Positions 1-12,635 of a stretch of 64,000 nucleotides of DNA are shown piece after piece; the first letter of the stretch is position 1, and each line of letters starts with the position of its first letter. The position numbers were made by a program, and so were the translations under genes. The notes under the pieces are model-generated. The model made no database searches, was not told the origin of the DNA, and worked only from the letters and a program-made list of their open reading frames with translations. Location: positions 28,302,189-28,366,188 of the forward strand of contig CM037842.1 in assembly GCA_021234535.1 (NCBI GenBank). Reading direction: 5' to 3'. The stretch is from Stichopus chloronotus (lineage: Eukaryota; Echinodermata; Holothuroidea; Aspidochirotida; Stichopodidae).

Positions 1-423
1 TCTCCGATAGTGAAGACAATTACAGTTTCTCAGTTTGAACACGGACCTGCTGTCATAACGCGTTAATTCAACGAAAAAAGTAATGTTAGTTTAAATCTTT
101 GCCAGCTAAATTTGAAATAATTTTAAGATTAAACATTACGTGGATGGTTGTGTGTATGTGACCAAATGCAAGCCTTGAAAACATGAATTGTTCAGAAGAC
201 TGTTCAATAAATAAAATTGTGAGTTTGATGCAATTGACAATCTCTCAGCTGTCGAGCTAGACGACTTACTGAAATATAAAGTTAACGCTGGTATCGATTG
301 AAGAAAAAAATTTGTGAATGCATGAAGTCTTTTATTGGATATATATTGATGACATTTACGCTGACACAAAATTGAACTTTTTATGAAGCAAATAACGAGG
401 GTGAGTCCATGTTTTATCGTTAG
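1..423 (+). other. Intron upstream of gene B PAN exon
   Basis: No coding signal is seen on either strand. The first ~50 bases and scattered blocks up to the acceptor at 423 match the intron just before the equivalent exon of gene A (16741-17131), so this is the duplicated intron between a signal-peptide exon (off the left edge) and the first PAN exon. It ends in a TTTTATCGTTAG acceptor. Confidence 0.7.
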
Positions 424-678
424 ATGGTAAATGGACTGAAGAGGTTAAAGCATGTATAAGGGACAGCAACGATTGGAATGGCATTACCTCATCTTTTGAA
501 AGCTGTCAACAAAGGTGCGAAGCTAGTATCACATTCCCTTGCTTGTCCGTTGAATACGATAATGGCTTTTGCCATCACAGTAGATTCAATCGCCTCAGTG
601 CGTGGCTTATCGGTAGCTTTACGGAACCATGTTACGTTAAACCAGAAAGTTGGCGTTACGCTGAACGTCTAGACATAG
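424..678 (+). CDS. Gene B exon 2: PAN/apple-like domain
   Basis: A 255-base phase 1-1 exon between an AG at 422-423 and a GTAAGT donor at 679. The first two bases complete a codon begun in the previous exon; reading then gives a lead-in with W-T-E before a domain carrying six cysteines in PAN/apple order: ACI, SC, RC, PC, FC, PC. It closes with W-R-Y-A-E-R-L-D-I. PAN domains are disulfide-bonded modules of secreted or surface proteins that bind protein or sugar. The exon has exactly the same length and phase as gene A exon 2 (17132-17386) and about two thirds of the residues match. No stop or frameshift is present. The signal-peptide exon must lie left of the window. An ATG-started frame at 478-672 is a shadow in another frame. 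Confidence 0.82.
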
Positions 679-3600
679 GTAAGTGCACATCTTTCCAGTT
701 GTAATATCTTTTTCAGTTTCAATGAATAGACATCACGATTAACTAGTATCTACGCGTGATATGTATATCGAAGTCATATGTAGTGTACTCATACATTGCT
801 GCTCTCTGCTGATATTACTGACAGGACGAAGATAGAATACTTTCCGAAGGGTTTAGCGGCAGAGGTCTGTTTGGGCCTGCTACCTATCCCGGAGGTAGTT
901 GTTCCTAGATTGCTATGTGAATTGTAAATCTAGTAACTATTGAACAAAACATAAAGACACCAAGTTTAAAGCATGTACATTTTAAGACCACCACATTTAC
1001 TTTCACCACCAAAAGTATAAAGAACTAAGACCTTCCAGTTTCGTGATTACAAGAAATAGAACAGAAAACAGAATGACAGTCATAGGTTCTTTAAACAAGA
1101 TATTGTACGGAAAACGCCAATCTTCTGTTTAGTAAATTCGTCAAAAAAGCCCTCAAGTTGTAGTCGTCCCAACATACATCAACAGGGAGAATAAATTCTG
1201 CACTGACAGTTAAAATTAGAGACCTTGCTAAACAACGTTGTCAATATATGACAAGTATCGCCATCGATTCTTTTTTTAAATGGTGGGAAGAGGAGGACTG
1301 AAGACATTCCATGCAAAATACAAAAGCACGACACCGGTAAGTGGACGCTGATCTGGGCCAATTGGTATATGTGTAAGGGTACTTTCTCTACCTTTTTTAA
1401 TTTTACTTATGTAAGATGCATCAAGGGCACGCGATTCAACTTCTTTTACAGAGAGGGTTTTTGAAGATAGCTGTCGTGGATAAGTGAGGACTGTATGGTA
1501 GTCTAGATGCAAAATGGTGCCACATTTGATACTATAGGTTTGAAATGAGTGTATCTCTACAGTATTCGGTTTTTATGTCATGATTATTTCACTTTGCTTT
1601 GTAAAATATCCATTCTGAGATATTAAATGCGGTATTTTAGAATGGAAATGTGACAAGTCGGTGTACTTGTAGTAAATCCAATCACATTAACCCAATTCAG
1701 TTCCCTCTATTACAACAAAATTACAAAAATGTCGGTCGAAATTTTGCAATTTACATACGACAAACAAAAATATGCCAAATAAATTCATTTTTGCCAACTC
1801 ACATGCAAATCCGTTGCTTTTGAGGATTTGATTTTCCTGGGTACAGAAATGGAGATAATAGGCAAAGCGGACCACAGTATTTATTTTAATTTATTTAAAA
1901 TCTTCAAGAGCATTTTTTTTCTCATTTCACCCCAGACTAGGTAACTGATATGTGTATATACCGGAAATTGCCATGCATGTTCTTAGCTGGGTGGGAGGGT
2001 GATTTTCCAAATGAGTGTCAGCCCGTCTAAGTCAGTCTCAGACAGAGGGAATATATAATAAACATTGGATAATTCCAACTTTTTTCACTCACTTTTCACA
2101 ATCGACTTAGGAGGCAAAATTGTTAAGGGTAGGGGAAATCAGTATGGTACTATCTCAGGGGAGCGCCACCATCATCAAAAGAAAAAAGTTTCTGATATAA
2201 ATTCCTCTCAGATGGAAGGATAAAGCTCTTCCTAGTCTCTCTGGTCCTCTTGGTTTCAGTTAAGTCTTCTTTATTTTGTCGAACCCAGGTATCGAAACTT
2301 CAACTTCCACTACCAGTGATGTTGATTCGGACGCATTGCATCATTTATTGATAAATATGAACATGCATTCATTGTATGTGTTTTCACTGTATAGTTGTGC
2401 ACTCGGTTTTTGGACCACAGGATAGTTGGGGGAAGATTTTGCAGAGCACCACCACATAGGGCACGAGGTGTAACAGAAACGTTTTGAACGGCAACATCCC
2501 ACATGCAACGGCCCTTTCCATTTTCGCAAACTAAGCGACGATATTTCATTCAATGGATTATTATGAATTATTATTATTTCGAAGTTTGCCGAGTGGATCT
2601 CTTATTTGCCAATTAAGCCATGCTCTATGGGAGGGGGTCACATTCCCACACCCCATACCATTGCTACGCTCCTGAATGGTGACACTGGTCTTGGTGTTTT
2701 TCTGTTTTTTTTTTGTCTGTTTTTTTTTTCTGGTTGCCAATTGGCAACTAAGGTACCTTAATAAATACATATGTGGTAAACACGTTATGTATTTCCGAAA
2801 GCTAGCACAAGGTTTGCATGGAATTTCACGTTACACAATTTTGCACATCAAGGTTACGTGGAGTTCTAGCTTTCATTGTTCAAAGAAACCTCCAGCAATG
2901 ACAACAAGGTTTGTTTTCATGGCATGAAAAACAATGGCGAGGTATAAATATTTACAGAACGTTGCCTTAAATTTACCTTTTAATTGTTGTGTATTATAAC
3001 ATATGCCAGATATGATGGAATGAAGGGGGGGGGGGGAGTATAAACTGATAATACATTGCTTAAATAAGTAAATATTTCCCACGATAACTGTAAGAACAAT
3101 ATAAATTGTGTTAATTAAAGTTCTGCAAAGCTATAGGCACTAAAAACAAAAGAATGCACTTGAACAGAAAGAGGACGAAATAAAAGAAGAAAGTTAAGGA
3201 AAGAAAAGCGAGAATAAAAGTAGATAAAGATTATTGGTAATTAATTAAGCAAATTTAACGTTTTACACTGTGTGCGCGGGTCTAAAATTCTGTGAGTTGT
3301 TTCGCGATCTTCAACACGGAAGTACTTACAAAGTACCTTAAAAGCGTCTTAAAATATAACATACATAAAATGACATGTTCCCAAGCCGGAGACGTGTACA
3401 TTGTGTAGGTATTAGATGTAATGTTAGGCTTAATCTCCTTATTAAATTTTCGCGATTTTAAGAAAGGTTGTGCAAACTTGTATATCAGCAACCGATGTCA
3501 GATCAACTCTCTTGTCACATGACCTACATGTCAAGGGGAGCAGATTGTAAACATTACCATAATATATCGTGAACAAGCTATATGGAAGGTAGCGTTGGTG

Positions 3601-6600
3601 CGATTTGAGTTCCTCGTATGCCCGTCTTTTCGAATAATTATTCATTGTGCCCTTTTCGTCAGCTGGGAAACATTCAAGTAATGCATTTTTAATGTATGGA
3701 ATTAGTGAACAGTTTATTATATTTCAACTAAATGTAATAAAAGAAATTGGGAATTAAATCGGTCAAAGATTCATAATTTAACCTCTTATTGATTTACAGT
3801 ACAAATTTATTAGATGTACACTGTCGGTCTATTTGAACTGATATCGGAGAAGAAGGAATTGACTCAGACCTAAGCCTAAAAATTCAGTGCATAATGACAA
3901 AACATTGCACCATTGACTTGTTTTGTATATTTTACCCTCAAAACTGGAAATGGATGAGTCAAAAATCAAAATGAATATTTAATCATGCTCTCGAGGTTTT
4001 GTAGCTCACAATTTCATATAAAAGGTCCTTTAATGTTATTTTGTAATAAACCTATGAATGCAAATCTACTTTACTGAAAGATGAAGCGAAAACTGAAAGC
4101 TGTCAAACAAAATTTGTATGTATGGGGTTAGTATATGTTTTGACTGGTATTGCTATGACAACAGAATGCTGTCTTGTATCAACTAACAGAAGTTTGCGAG
4201 ATGCCGGCCTACTACCAGCCGACTGACATTGCTAAAAATGTTTTCGAAAATTTTAACTGTTTTATATTTTTCTCAGAAAGGTCAACACAAACGACGAAAT
4301 ATAATTCAACAACTGTTTGCGAACTGGCGAATAGTAATCATCAAAAACATAATGAGCTCTGATATTATGGTCAAAGGCCAAATGGTTGTTCCAAAAGAAT
4401 TGTTCACCATAGTTATTTGTAGGAATGATGACATTCAATGAACTCCAAAACGGAAATAGGTGTTTTAAAAGTATCATCTATTGATGGAATATCGGCCAGG
4501 CAAATTACATTGAAAACAAAATTGTTGACCAAACGAGTCAAATATGATCGAAGAAAATTTTCCAAAATTTTGTAATATTACGTTTCACCTAAGCTAGTTT
4601 AAAGGGTTAATGAAAGTTTTAACATCGGTAATTTTCCTTCATTACCATAATTACTATCCAATGTGTTCTTTTTAACTTTATCTGGATTTTTGGGCCAGGT
4701 GAAACATGAATTCAAAGACTGAATTTCGAACTTTATTAACAAAGTAAGATCAGGGAGAACTCGAAAGAAAGAATCAATTCCTACCAAGGGAGGTCTCTGC
4801 TCGGCCAAACATTTTAATTTTTTCTAAGATTAGCTAACTCGGTACCACAACTTAGATGATACAAGTTATTACCATTAAGAATAAAACAATTCCGAGAGAC
4901 TTTCACGACCAAAGTGGAGTCTGTGATAGATTAAAATCAGATATAAAGTTAGGATGATTCGTAGCTACTGGACCAGGAATTTTTGAAGGTTAATTTTAGA
5001 CGAGACGTACGTCGACAAAAAAAAAATGAAAACTATAAATATCTGTTTCAAGGGAATTACATTCTCCTTGAAGAAAGAGAACTGTATTATCAGTGAATTT
5101 TAAAAGTTTGGTCATGGTGATGGCGTGAATTTGGGCATTATTGAGCTTCTTTTTCAATAAATATTCACTTTAATCTTTGACGCACACTTCAGCTGACTGG
5201 AAACTAGAGAAATATAAAAAACGTTATTTAATATGCAGAAACACGAATTGATACACAATGTACTCAGTCAAGTTCTTAATACATTACCGAAAATTAATGA
5301 AATGTCTCATGAATAAAAGATCACTCTAGGGTATCAAAATATTTAAATAAAAAAAAATGAAAGCAGAACTGGTATACTTGTGGGATGAGAAATCAATAAC
5401 ATCTAAAGGAAAATGAAAATTCTTAGACAATGAACCTGTTACTTGTAAGCCGGTCTGGGTATTGGCAATTCAAGACGAAAGTACTTTTTGAGTCTAAAAG
5501 CCATGGGCCTTAGCAGTAATCTTGTAATCTATGTTCAAAAGTGAATTCGAACAATAGCTGGTGATATTATGTAAATTTGTATCTGGTTTGGGGGTAAAGT
5601 AGTAACGCGCCCTTATTTTGTTCACATAAAAATGTTTCTTGTTGATAATGTAATGAATCCAAAACCAAACTACAGACCTGGGAAGAATTACTTTAAAAGA
5701 CATTGGAAAAGCGATCGCTTAAAGGAGGTTTGCCATTGTACTATGAGAAATGAGGAGAAGTGGATTCGTTAAGATCAAGATTTGCCTGATACATATCAAA
5801 GTTGAAGAACTTTACAAATCCAGAAAGGCTAGGGAAAAAATATCAGGATACGTGTAATAAAAAAAAAACAACGAATCAGCATAAATATCACCAATGCGGG
5901 ATGAAATATTCGAGTTCTAAGGGAGCATAACACCCTGAATATTTTGTTGTTGTATGTTATACTAATCAGTACATTTCGTTTCCGAAGAGAAATAAAATAT
6001 TGTAAATTTTGCTTGCCTTCTTCCACCTGTCTTTGCCGTTCACCTGATCATTTTACAATGACTCTTGTTCTTATAAAGGCGGTGTAGGTATTTCTCCATT
6101 TCAACCATGAAGAAAAGTATCATTTCTGATTGCATCCCTTTTAAATGAGAAAAGTTTTAATCAGGGTTATTTTTTAATGTACGTGACTCATTCTCCATAA
6201 TGTTAATTAACGAGTCGTGTAAATATTTTATGCCCTCCCATAAGCTGGTTGGTTCCAGGGATGAATTACGTTGGTCCGTCTTGTATTTGTCCATAAGAGA
6301 GTTCACAAATGTATGTATAACATGTCGAAGAGTAAAGAAGCATTCAGATTCCAATATCCAAGACATCTGGGTTCAGTCGAAGTATTGCAGTACAGAATGA
6401 CATTAGAGTTATCAGCTTGAAGGAACAGCCGGTGATAACAGTAAATCATTGCCGGGTAAACTTTAAAAAAAAAGTCTTACGACGAATATTGTCGATATTA
6501 AACAACGTGAAACCTGGCAAGAGTGATTGCCTAATTTTCCAGACGTCTTCAAGACTAAATCTATACAAATAAGACAGACAGGTATCACGTGCATTGAGAC

Positions 6601-8332
6601 AAAGGAGTTAAAAATACAGTTGTTACCAGAAATATCAAGAATAACGAATCGACCGTAAACATTTGTAACCTTCTTAGAAAGTGAGGTAGAAAAACAATTC
6701 CTAAAAAGAATCGCCGCCCTGTCTTGTATTCGTGCAATGACAGTCTCACTGAATGGGCCAAAGGCGTTCATGACTAGGAGCGTCCTAAGCTGCTTGCATA
6801 GAAATGATAACAAAGTTATGACCGTGAAATTGATATACCTTTAGATCACTCTGTGCTATCATAATTTACAGTGTTTTACCTCACTAAAAGTCATCATAAT
6901 TACGCAAAGAGAAAAAAAAAAACAAAGAAAGGAATGCAACGACAGAAAACTCATAGATCAGCAAGGCGAACCTAAAAGCTGAAAAGGTCAAAGAGCAACA
7001 TTTGATGAGTTTAAGCTAACTGCCTACTGCATGACTAAAGCAATCAGGTACGGCTATTCCAAATTCAACGATATACGATAAACCGATATATGTTCGAAAA
7101 ATAGGACATCATTTCCAGCTCCGTCTAACCATTTCCCCGCGGATATGCAACTTAAAGGGGTTTTTTTGATAGACCTGTTTTACTCGCGTGCCCACTTCTT
7201 CCGTCCTACGAGGTCAGTTTTCGTCAAGGTCGTCGACAGTGAAAATATGCTTCCGTTCAAAAAGGTCTTCCGCTGTTTTCATAATGTCGATTTTGTATTG
7301 ATATGAAGACATCTTGCCTAAACTATGTCCCGGACGTCCATTTGCTCCTTCCCAATTACGGTGCGCAGATTGTGGTATAACGTAAGAGTTTGTTTCTTCG
7401 CAACGATTCCAGTGATTTCTCTATTGACAGTGCCCCAGTGGAAATTCTCTCCTGTTTGTTGACTTCTAACTCTTTCTTTAACATGATGTCTTCCAGTTGA
7501 GTAATTTTAACGCCAAAATTTGTGTGGTCCTTTTTTCTATGACCGCCATTTTGAGCTCTAGCTAGGCCACCTGTCCTTTTTCCTTGACATTCGATAGTCT
7601 GACCAACTCTTCTCCTACCTGCTTAATGACATCATGTAATGAGGAGATATATTTAGCGACTGTTTTAAAAGAATCAAAAGCGTATTGCCAGGATGAAAGT
7701 TGTTAAGTTGTTTCTCGATCATAGGCGATATCGTGCCAATTCATTGTGTAGGCATGTGTAGTTTTTGTGGCCCTTCTCGTAAGGATTCAGTCTTGTTGGA
7801 GTCCGGTGGTCTCCTTTCTGTCTCGTTTGCATTTTTACCGGTGTCAGAGTAGGTATATGCAAATGTTAGTGTAAGAAAGTCGAAAGAACGAAAAGTAGCA
7901 GGATTCATAAAAACCGAAATTTATGCTTCAATGTTATCTTGTCGTGACACTATATTTTGCCATGTCAGGCTCTTTTTCCCAACGGAACAGTCTACACTTA
8001 ACAAGGTATACAACGAAATCATGAATATTCATAGGTGTATTTGATTACAATGGGGCTAAATGTAATTAATGCATGATTTTTTGTCATTGCAAAGAATGAA
8101 ATTGTAGGTAGTAGGATACATTGTGGGTCTAGCACACTTTTGACATACGTAACAAGGCGTTGTGCAAACATCGGTGTTGTTTTTGGATAATAATTAAAAG
8201 GGTTTCTGATCACATTTTTAAAATTGTGATGAATTTAGTCTTTACAATAGTCTAATGAAAGTGTCACTAAATTTCTAGCACTCCATGACGAAAGACTTTC
8301 ACATACGGTGTTTATATTTTCTTTAATATCAG
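679..8332 (+). other. Long intron of gene B
   Basis: A 7.65-kb intron; the same intron is 1.82 kb in gene A and about 2.2 kb in gene C. The first ~110 bases and a block at about 2750-3260 match the gene A intron (17387-17500 and 17540-17820), so about 1.9 kb has been inserted at roughly 805-2745. Most of 3300-8200 has no counterpart in the other copies. No supported exon was found. It includes a poly-G run near 3025 and a TTTTTTTT/GTTTTTTTTT tract near 2705. Confidence 0.6.
7100..7880 (-). other. Possible decayed coiled-coil ORF on minus strand
   Basis: The reverse strand reads through several short frames rich in Glu, Lys and Leu, with heptad-like spacing, interrupted by stops and frameshifts. 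Composition is slightly more GC-rich than the surroundings and there are stretches such as E-K-S-L-E-S-L-R-R-N-K. This would suit ORF1 of a non-LTR retrotransposon or a degraded host exon. I cannot identify a family, and no intact frame remains. Confidence 0.25.
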
Positions 8333-8851
8333 ATTATGTCTGGACTGAAATAGTTGAGGGTTGCATCAGGAATAACAACCGACTGGGTCGGGAAAGCAAC
8401 AAGTCTTGAAAACTGTCGAAACATATGTATGAACGAGGCGGATTTTATCTGTCTTTCGATAGATTATAAAGACGGACATTGCCATCTCAGTAGGTTTAAC
8501 CGAAACACAATCCGAAATGCTGTCGATTACACGGAACCTTGCTACGTCAACGGATGGTACTATGCAGAGAGGATTAATATCGGATATTGGACAGACGCGG
8601 TGTATCATTGTGCCACCGCAAACAACACGAACAACTTTATCCGTAAAGTCACGGTACCAGATCTAGATGTATGTCGTCTGATTTGTAGCCAAGAAGACGG
8701 ATGCTGTTCTGTTGATTACAAAGATGAGGAGTGTTACCTGAGGAAAAAACACCGGGAAGAGTTTGTCCCGATTTCAGGTCTCTTGGATCCGTGCCTCATT
8801 GCCGGTTGGCAGTATTCTGAAAGGGACGGCCAGTTCTGTAGGTCTGACTAG
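8333..8851 (+). pseudogene. Gene B exon 3: two PAN-like domains, frameshifted
   Basis: The acceptor at 8331-8332 is followed in phase 1 by D-Y-V-W-T-E and a G-C-I, as in gene A exon 3. At 8379-8380 there is one extra C (AACAACCGAC, where gene A has AACAACGAC), after which the homologous frame is shifted by one and runs open to TAG at 8849-8851. The shifted frame holds the rest of the first PAN module and a second one that includes the adjacent Cys pair G-C-C-S-V-D-Y, ending near W-Q-Y-S-E-R. Corrected length is 172 codons against 167 in gene A. If the insertion is real, splicing from exon 2 gives a stop soon after the first Cys of this exon, removing two of three domains. If it is an assembly error, gene B is intact. 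There are no other stops and codon use is unremarkable, so any loss is recent. Confidence 0.78.
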
Positions 8852-9204
8852 ACGTTCAATGATTATGACAGTCAAAGAAAGTTACCATTAATGAGCGAAA
8901 ATACAAATGTATCTGTAAAGCCATTGTAAAGCGGGGTGTAGTATTTACAGATTAGAAGAATGAAAGACAAATTATCAACTATATTTTCTTTTTCTTTGTA
9001 ATAACAGCATCCTTTCATTTTCTTTGGCTTCCTAACACTGTAAGCTTATCCGAATGTATTCTAGTTGTCTCTCACTTCTCTTGTTGTTCAGATAAAATAA
9101 GTCAATGCTCCCCCCCCCCCCCTTGGCTGTCGTATTCGTCCATCAAAATTACGACCTTCGGGGAATACTGTTTAAATCAGCAAGGACCTAGGACCACTGA
9201 ACCA
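8852..9204 (+). other. 3' flank of gene B
   Basis: Matches the 3' flank of gene A (19710-20035) in several blocks, for example GTTGTTCAGAT followed by AAATAAGTCAA near 9090 and 20005, and in part the gene C flank near 35590 (AAAGCGGGATGTAGTA). Presumably 3' UTR and downstream sequence. A 12-base C run lies at about 9111-9122. No good AATAAA is seen close to the stop. Confidence 0.55.
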
Positions 9205-9262
9205 TGCTACACACACACACACACACATACACACACACATATATACATATATATATGTATAT
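9205..9262. repeat. (CA)n followed by TA-rich microsatellite
   Basis: An ACAC run interrupted by single T bases, then ATATATAC/ATATATGT blocks. It lies directly beside the candidate PLE tail at 9263-9350. Confidence 0.85.
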
Positions 9263-9350
9263 TAAAATGGTTTAAACATAGACAAAACATTTCGATTATA
9301 TTTCAGACAGCGCTATCCTTCCTCAGATGAGACAGAGCTGTCCGAAATAT
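9263..9350 (-). mobile_element. PLE-like 3' tail with hammerhead-like core
   Basis: Read on the minus strand, CTGAGGA (9326-9320), a short imperfect stem, then GAAA (9304-9301) give the CUGANGA...GAAA arrangement also found at the end of the PLE fragment at 20.8 kb. Two arms around the core (ATTATATTTC...GAAATATAAT) form a hairpin. PLE tails often carry hammerhead motifs (family knowledge). No PLE coding sequence is attached, so this is a solo tail flanked by microsatellites. Confidence 0.45.
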
Positions 9351-9451
9351 AATGAAAATAAAATTTGTTCGTTCTACAACAGGCTTCACTGTCTGTTACG
9401 TTATGTTTATACCATTTACCCTAATACCAACACGTGGATCACTACAATATG

Positions 9452-9990
<539 letters not shown>

Positions 9991-10059
9991 AACTCCAAGT
10001 ATAGAATTGAAAAAAAAATCTTTAAATATCTTTTAAGCTTAAAATTTTCATCAGATTAA

Positions 10060-11629
10060 AACCCTCATCTGTAGCTTTAAAATTTGTTCTGGGTAAATCT
10101 CCTACCATATCCTAATCCAGATTTTTTAAAAAAATAAATTAAAGTCACCAGCCATAACAATATTATCAGTAATTGAATTTCGAAAACTGTCAATATTTTG
10201 TCCTCAGGCTTCTTATCAACCAGTACATATCTTCCAAGGGAATTCACAGTGTGTTTCAAAATAGTAATCTAAATGAAGGCTCAGAAGTGAAACACCTCTG
10301 CTAGTGGTATATAGAACCATGCGAGGAAAGAATCTTGCCTCTCCATTTGTTGATCCAACATTTTTAATCGGCTTGCATCTATTTATGTAGGTAGGCGAAC
10401 AATCGTCTGCCTTTTTTTTTTAATCGTCTCAGACCTTTATAGCATTGATAGAGATAAATTTCAGAGTCGCCATATAACACATTCGACTCAATAACAAGTA
10501 AGTGTGTAACGAAGGGACATGGCGATTTGAGCCGTAAGTTGCAAAAATACGATGTACTTGAAATAATGAGTACACTACAAGTCAGTCTATAATAAACACA
10601 TCAATCTTGGTGCAAAGGAAGATTCCAGCTGAAAAAACAAAAAAAAACAGTTCCTTCACAATCAGAAAAAATCACCCCACGGCTGTGCAGATAGTGAAAA
10701 CGAAAAAGACATCCAACAATGGAAGAAAGGAGCTTATACTTGATGATGTTTACAATTAATTGTAAATGATTGTAGGCACTAATTGTGGCCTTCGCTTGAT
10801 AAGTCGTGTGGTTCACCGCCTTCGGATCTCCAGACCCCTCCCCGAAGTGTAATCTCAATCCTCCTATCCATTTACTATCTGTCGCCATTTCCGTTTCTCT
10901 TGTAGGTCCAATTTGGCCAAATCATCTACGTGATAGTAAGGTACTCCAGACAGTGTTTGGCGTCCATTCTTCAAAGAGTGACTTGTCTTGATTGTACGAC
11001 AGCTTCGCCAGAATATGGCGGTCCCTTCCTTGAATGATTATCCCATCTCGGTGGGCCCTCTCTACCTTACATTCATCCACTCCTGCTTTCTACCAAAATT
11101 CTTCTGGCAATTGCTAGGTAGTTTTTGTTATCAGACGATTTAACACCTACAATTCTCACATTTATTTCTCGTTGAAAATCTCTCTTGTTTATTAAGGAGG
11201 CCTCCTTAGTCTTCTTGTGGCTTTTTAAGTATTGTTACCATAATTTCAGTTCACTTTTCCTTCAAAGAGCGATTTTCTGTTTGTAACTGTTTCATTTGCT
11301 TCTGATTCTGTTCAATGTCACAGCTGAAATCATGATGACTTTTTTTTGAGTTTTGAGAGAATCAATTTAATGGACTTATCCAAGCTCTCTGACAAATCCT
11401 GTGATAACATGATAGGTGCCACGTCATCTTCCTCTTGCATTTGGTCACTTACAACAGGAAACCAGTGTGTTAGGCTAGAGGCTAGGTCCGAGATTTTCTT
11501 TACGACAGCAGCCGGAGTTGACATTTTTGGCTTCTTTTTACTGCCTGGTGGACGTCCTGGACCTCTTCGAGTATTTTTTCTCTCACTTTGAAAGGCCGTA
11601 ATTGAGCCAAATATCAGCAAAACTAACAA
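10060..11629 (-). mobile_element. LINE (non-LTR) remnant: ORF1 plus endonuclease start
   Basis: On the minus strand, 11629-11040 reads an ORF1-like protein. It has an AT-hook-like R-R-G-P-G-R-P-P-G-S-K-K-K near residue 20, then a Gln/Lys/Glu coiled coil (around 11270), then N-V-R-I-V-G-V near 11150, which resembles the RNA-binding region of L1-type ORF1. Further on, 10370-10060 reads the start of an AP endonuclease: W-R-G-K-I-L-S-S-H-G-S, a S-R-G-V block, N-S-L-G-R-Y-V-L-V-D, and M-A-G-D-F-N-L, the last being the metal-site GDFN motif. Stops and shifts break every segment and the middle is deleted, so it is dead. The family looks L1/Tx1-like, but I cannot place it precisely. Confidence 0.68.
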
Positions 11630-12504
11630 TATGTGATGAAGAAATTGGAAAAGCTTGCAAATTCAAAGATAATTCTAGAGTCTTGGCAAAAGAGACGTTA
11701 AACCAACATGTCAGACTACTTCCTAAATACTAAAAGGGTGAAACCTATACCTATTCCTTTTCTGTGAAGCAGTTGGAGTGATTGTACCAAACAGAGCCAA
11801 CTTTCAAATTAAAAAGTCATCTTGTATCCTATAGCTTAGTGTGAATTCATGATGCAAACTTAGATAAGTTAAAACTTTTGAATTTCGTGGAACATGCCAA
11901 AATACAGCCCTTGCAAAGGAGAAATTTTTTCTTCTAGCCCCCTCACTAGTTCGTATGATATGTTGTGACGTAATTTGAAGGGAGGGGTCTCCTGTTGGTC
12001 TGCACATGCTTTAATTACCATTTCAGAAACCCTACATTATTTTTGTCCTTATCCTCCACTGCTTGAAACAATCAAATGAACTTATGGAATCATAAAACCT
12101 CAGATGTTTAAAATGCACACCTGTGAGAGATCTGAACATCCTTGATGTTAGGGAGCGAAACTGTCATGATATAAAGGACCATTACAGTAATGAAATTCAC
12201 TGAAATAGGGTGTAAAATACTTTTAAGACTTCGCCATTTTAATATTCTGACCATGTGTACCTCAGAAACTCCTTTGGAAACAAGGTTTTGGTAAATATTG
12301 AACAAGGAACAACTAGCAACTACTACAGAATTGTGTTTTTTCAGACTTGAGTAAACAAAAAAAAATTACACCGTCAGTTCCGTACACTCAACTTTTCACG
12401 CAATATTAATAGACATATATGCATCTTGAACAGGAATATTGTGTAAGTTGTTTTACAAAAAATATCATATTTTCAAAACAAATACGTACTTATTTTATTC
12501 GCAG
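11630..12504. other. No gene seen
   Basis: Apart from short A/T runs I see nothing coding or repetitive. It ends at the acceptor ATTTTATTCGCAG of the next exon. Confidence 0.5.
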
Positions 12505-12635
12505 ATTTCACGGGGAACTAGAAGTCGATTGTCAAATACAACACGCATCATGTTACAGGCAATACGTTGATGCGCCCTTTCAGGCAAAACGTTGCATCAA
12601 ACATTGCAATCGGTCTTGCAGCTTAAACTATGGTG
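12505..12635 (+). CDS. Candidate Cys-rich exon, function unknown
   Basis: A 131-base segment between TTTTATTCGCAG and GTAAGG. Read with one leading base it gives 43 residues with five cysteines (C-x6-C-x13-C-x3-C-x3-C) and no stop, ending in Y-G with one base left over (phase 1). This ending phase matches the start phase of the next candidate exon (13966) and of all PAN exons here. A diverged copy lies at 26196-26249 in the next duplicated unit, with the flank after the donor also conserved. I do not recognise the fold; ShK-like, trefoil-like or other small disulfide modules are possible but unproven. The gene it belongs to is unknown, because the known signal exon at 16.52 kb has its own 5' acceptor. 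Confidence 0.45.

Noticed and set aside
478..672. ATG-started 64-codon frame
   Set aside because: Shadow of the gene B PAN exon in another frame.
6463..6813. 116-codon minus frame
   Set aside because: Long but featureless; no motif, no borders, composition like its surroundings.
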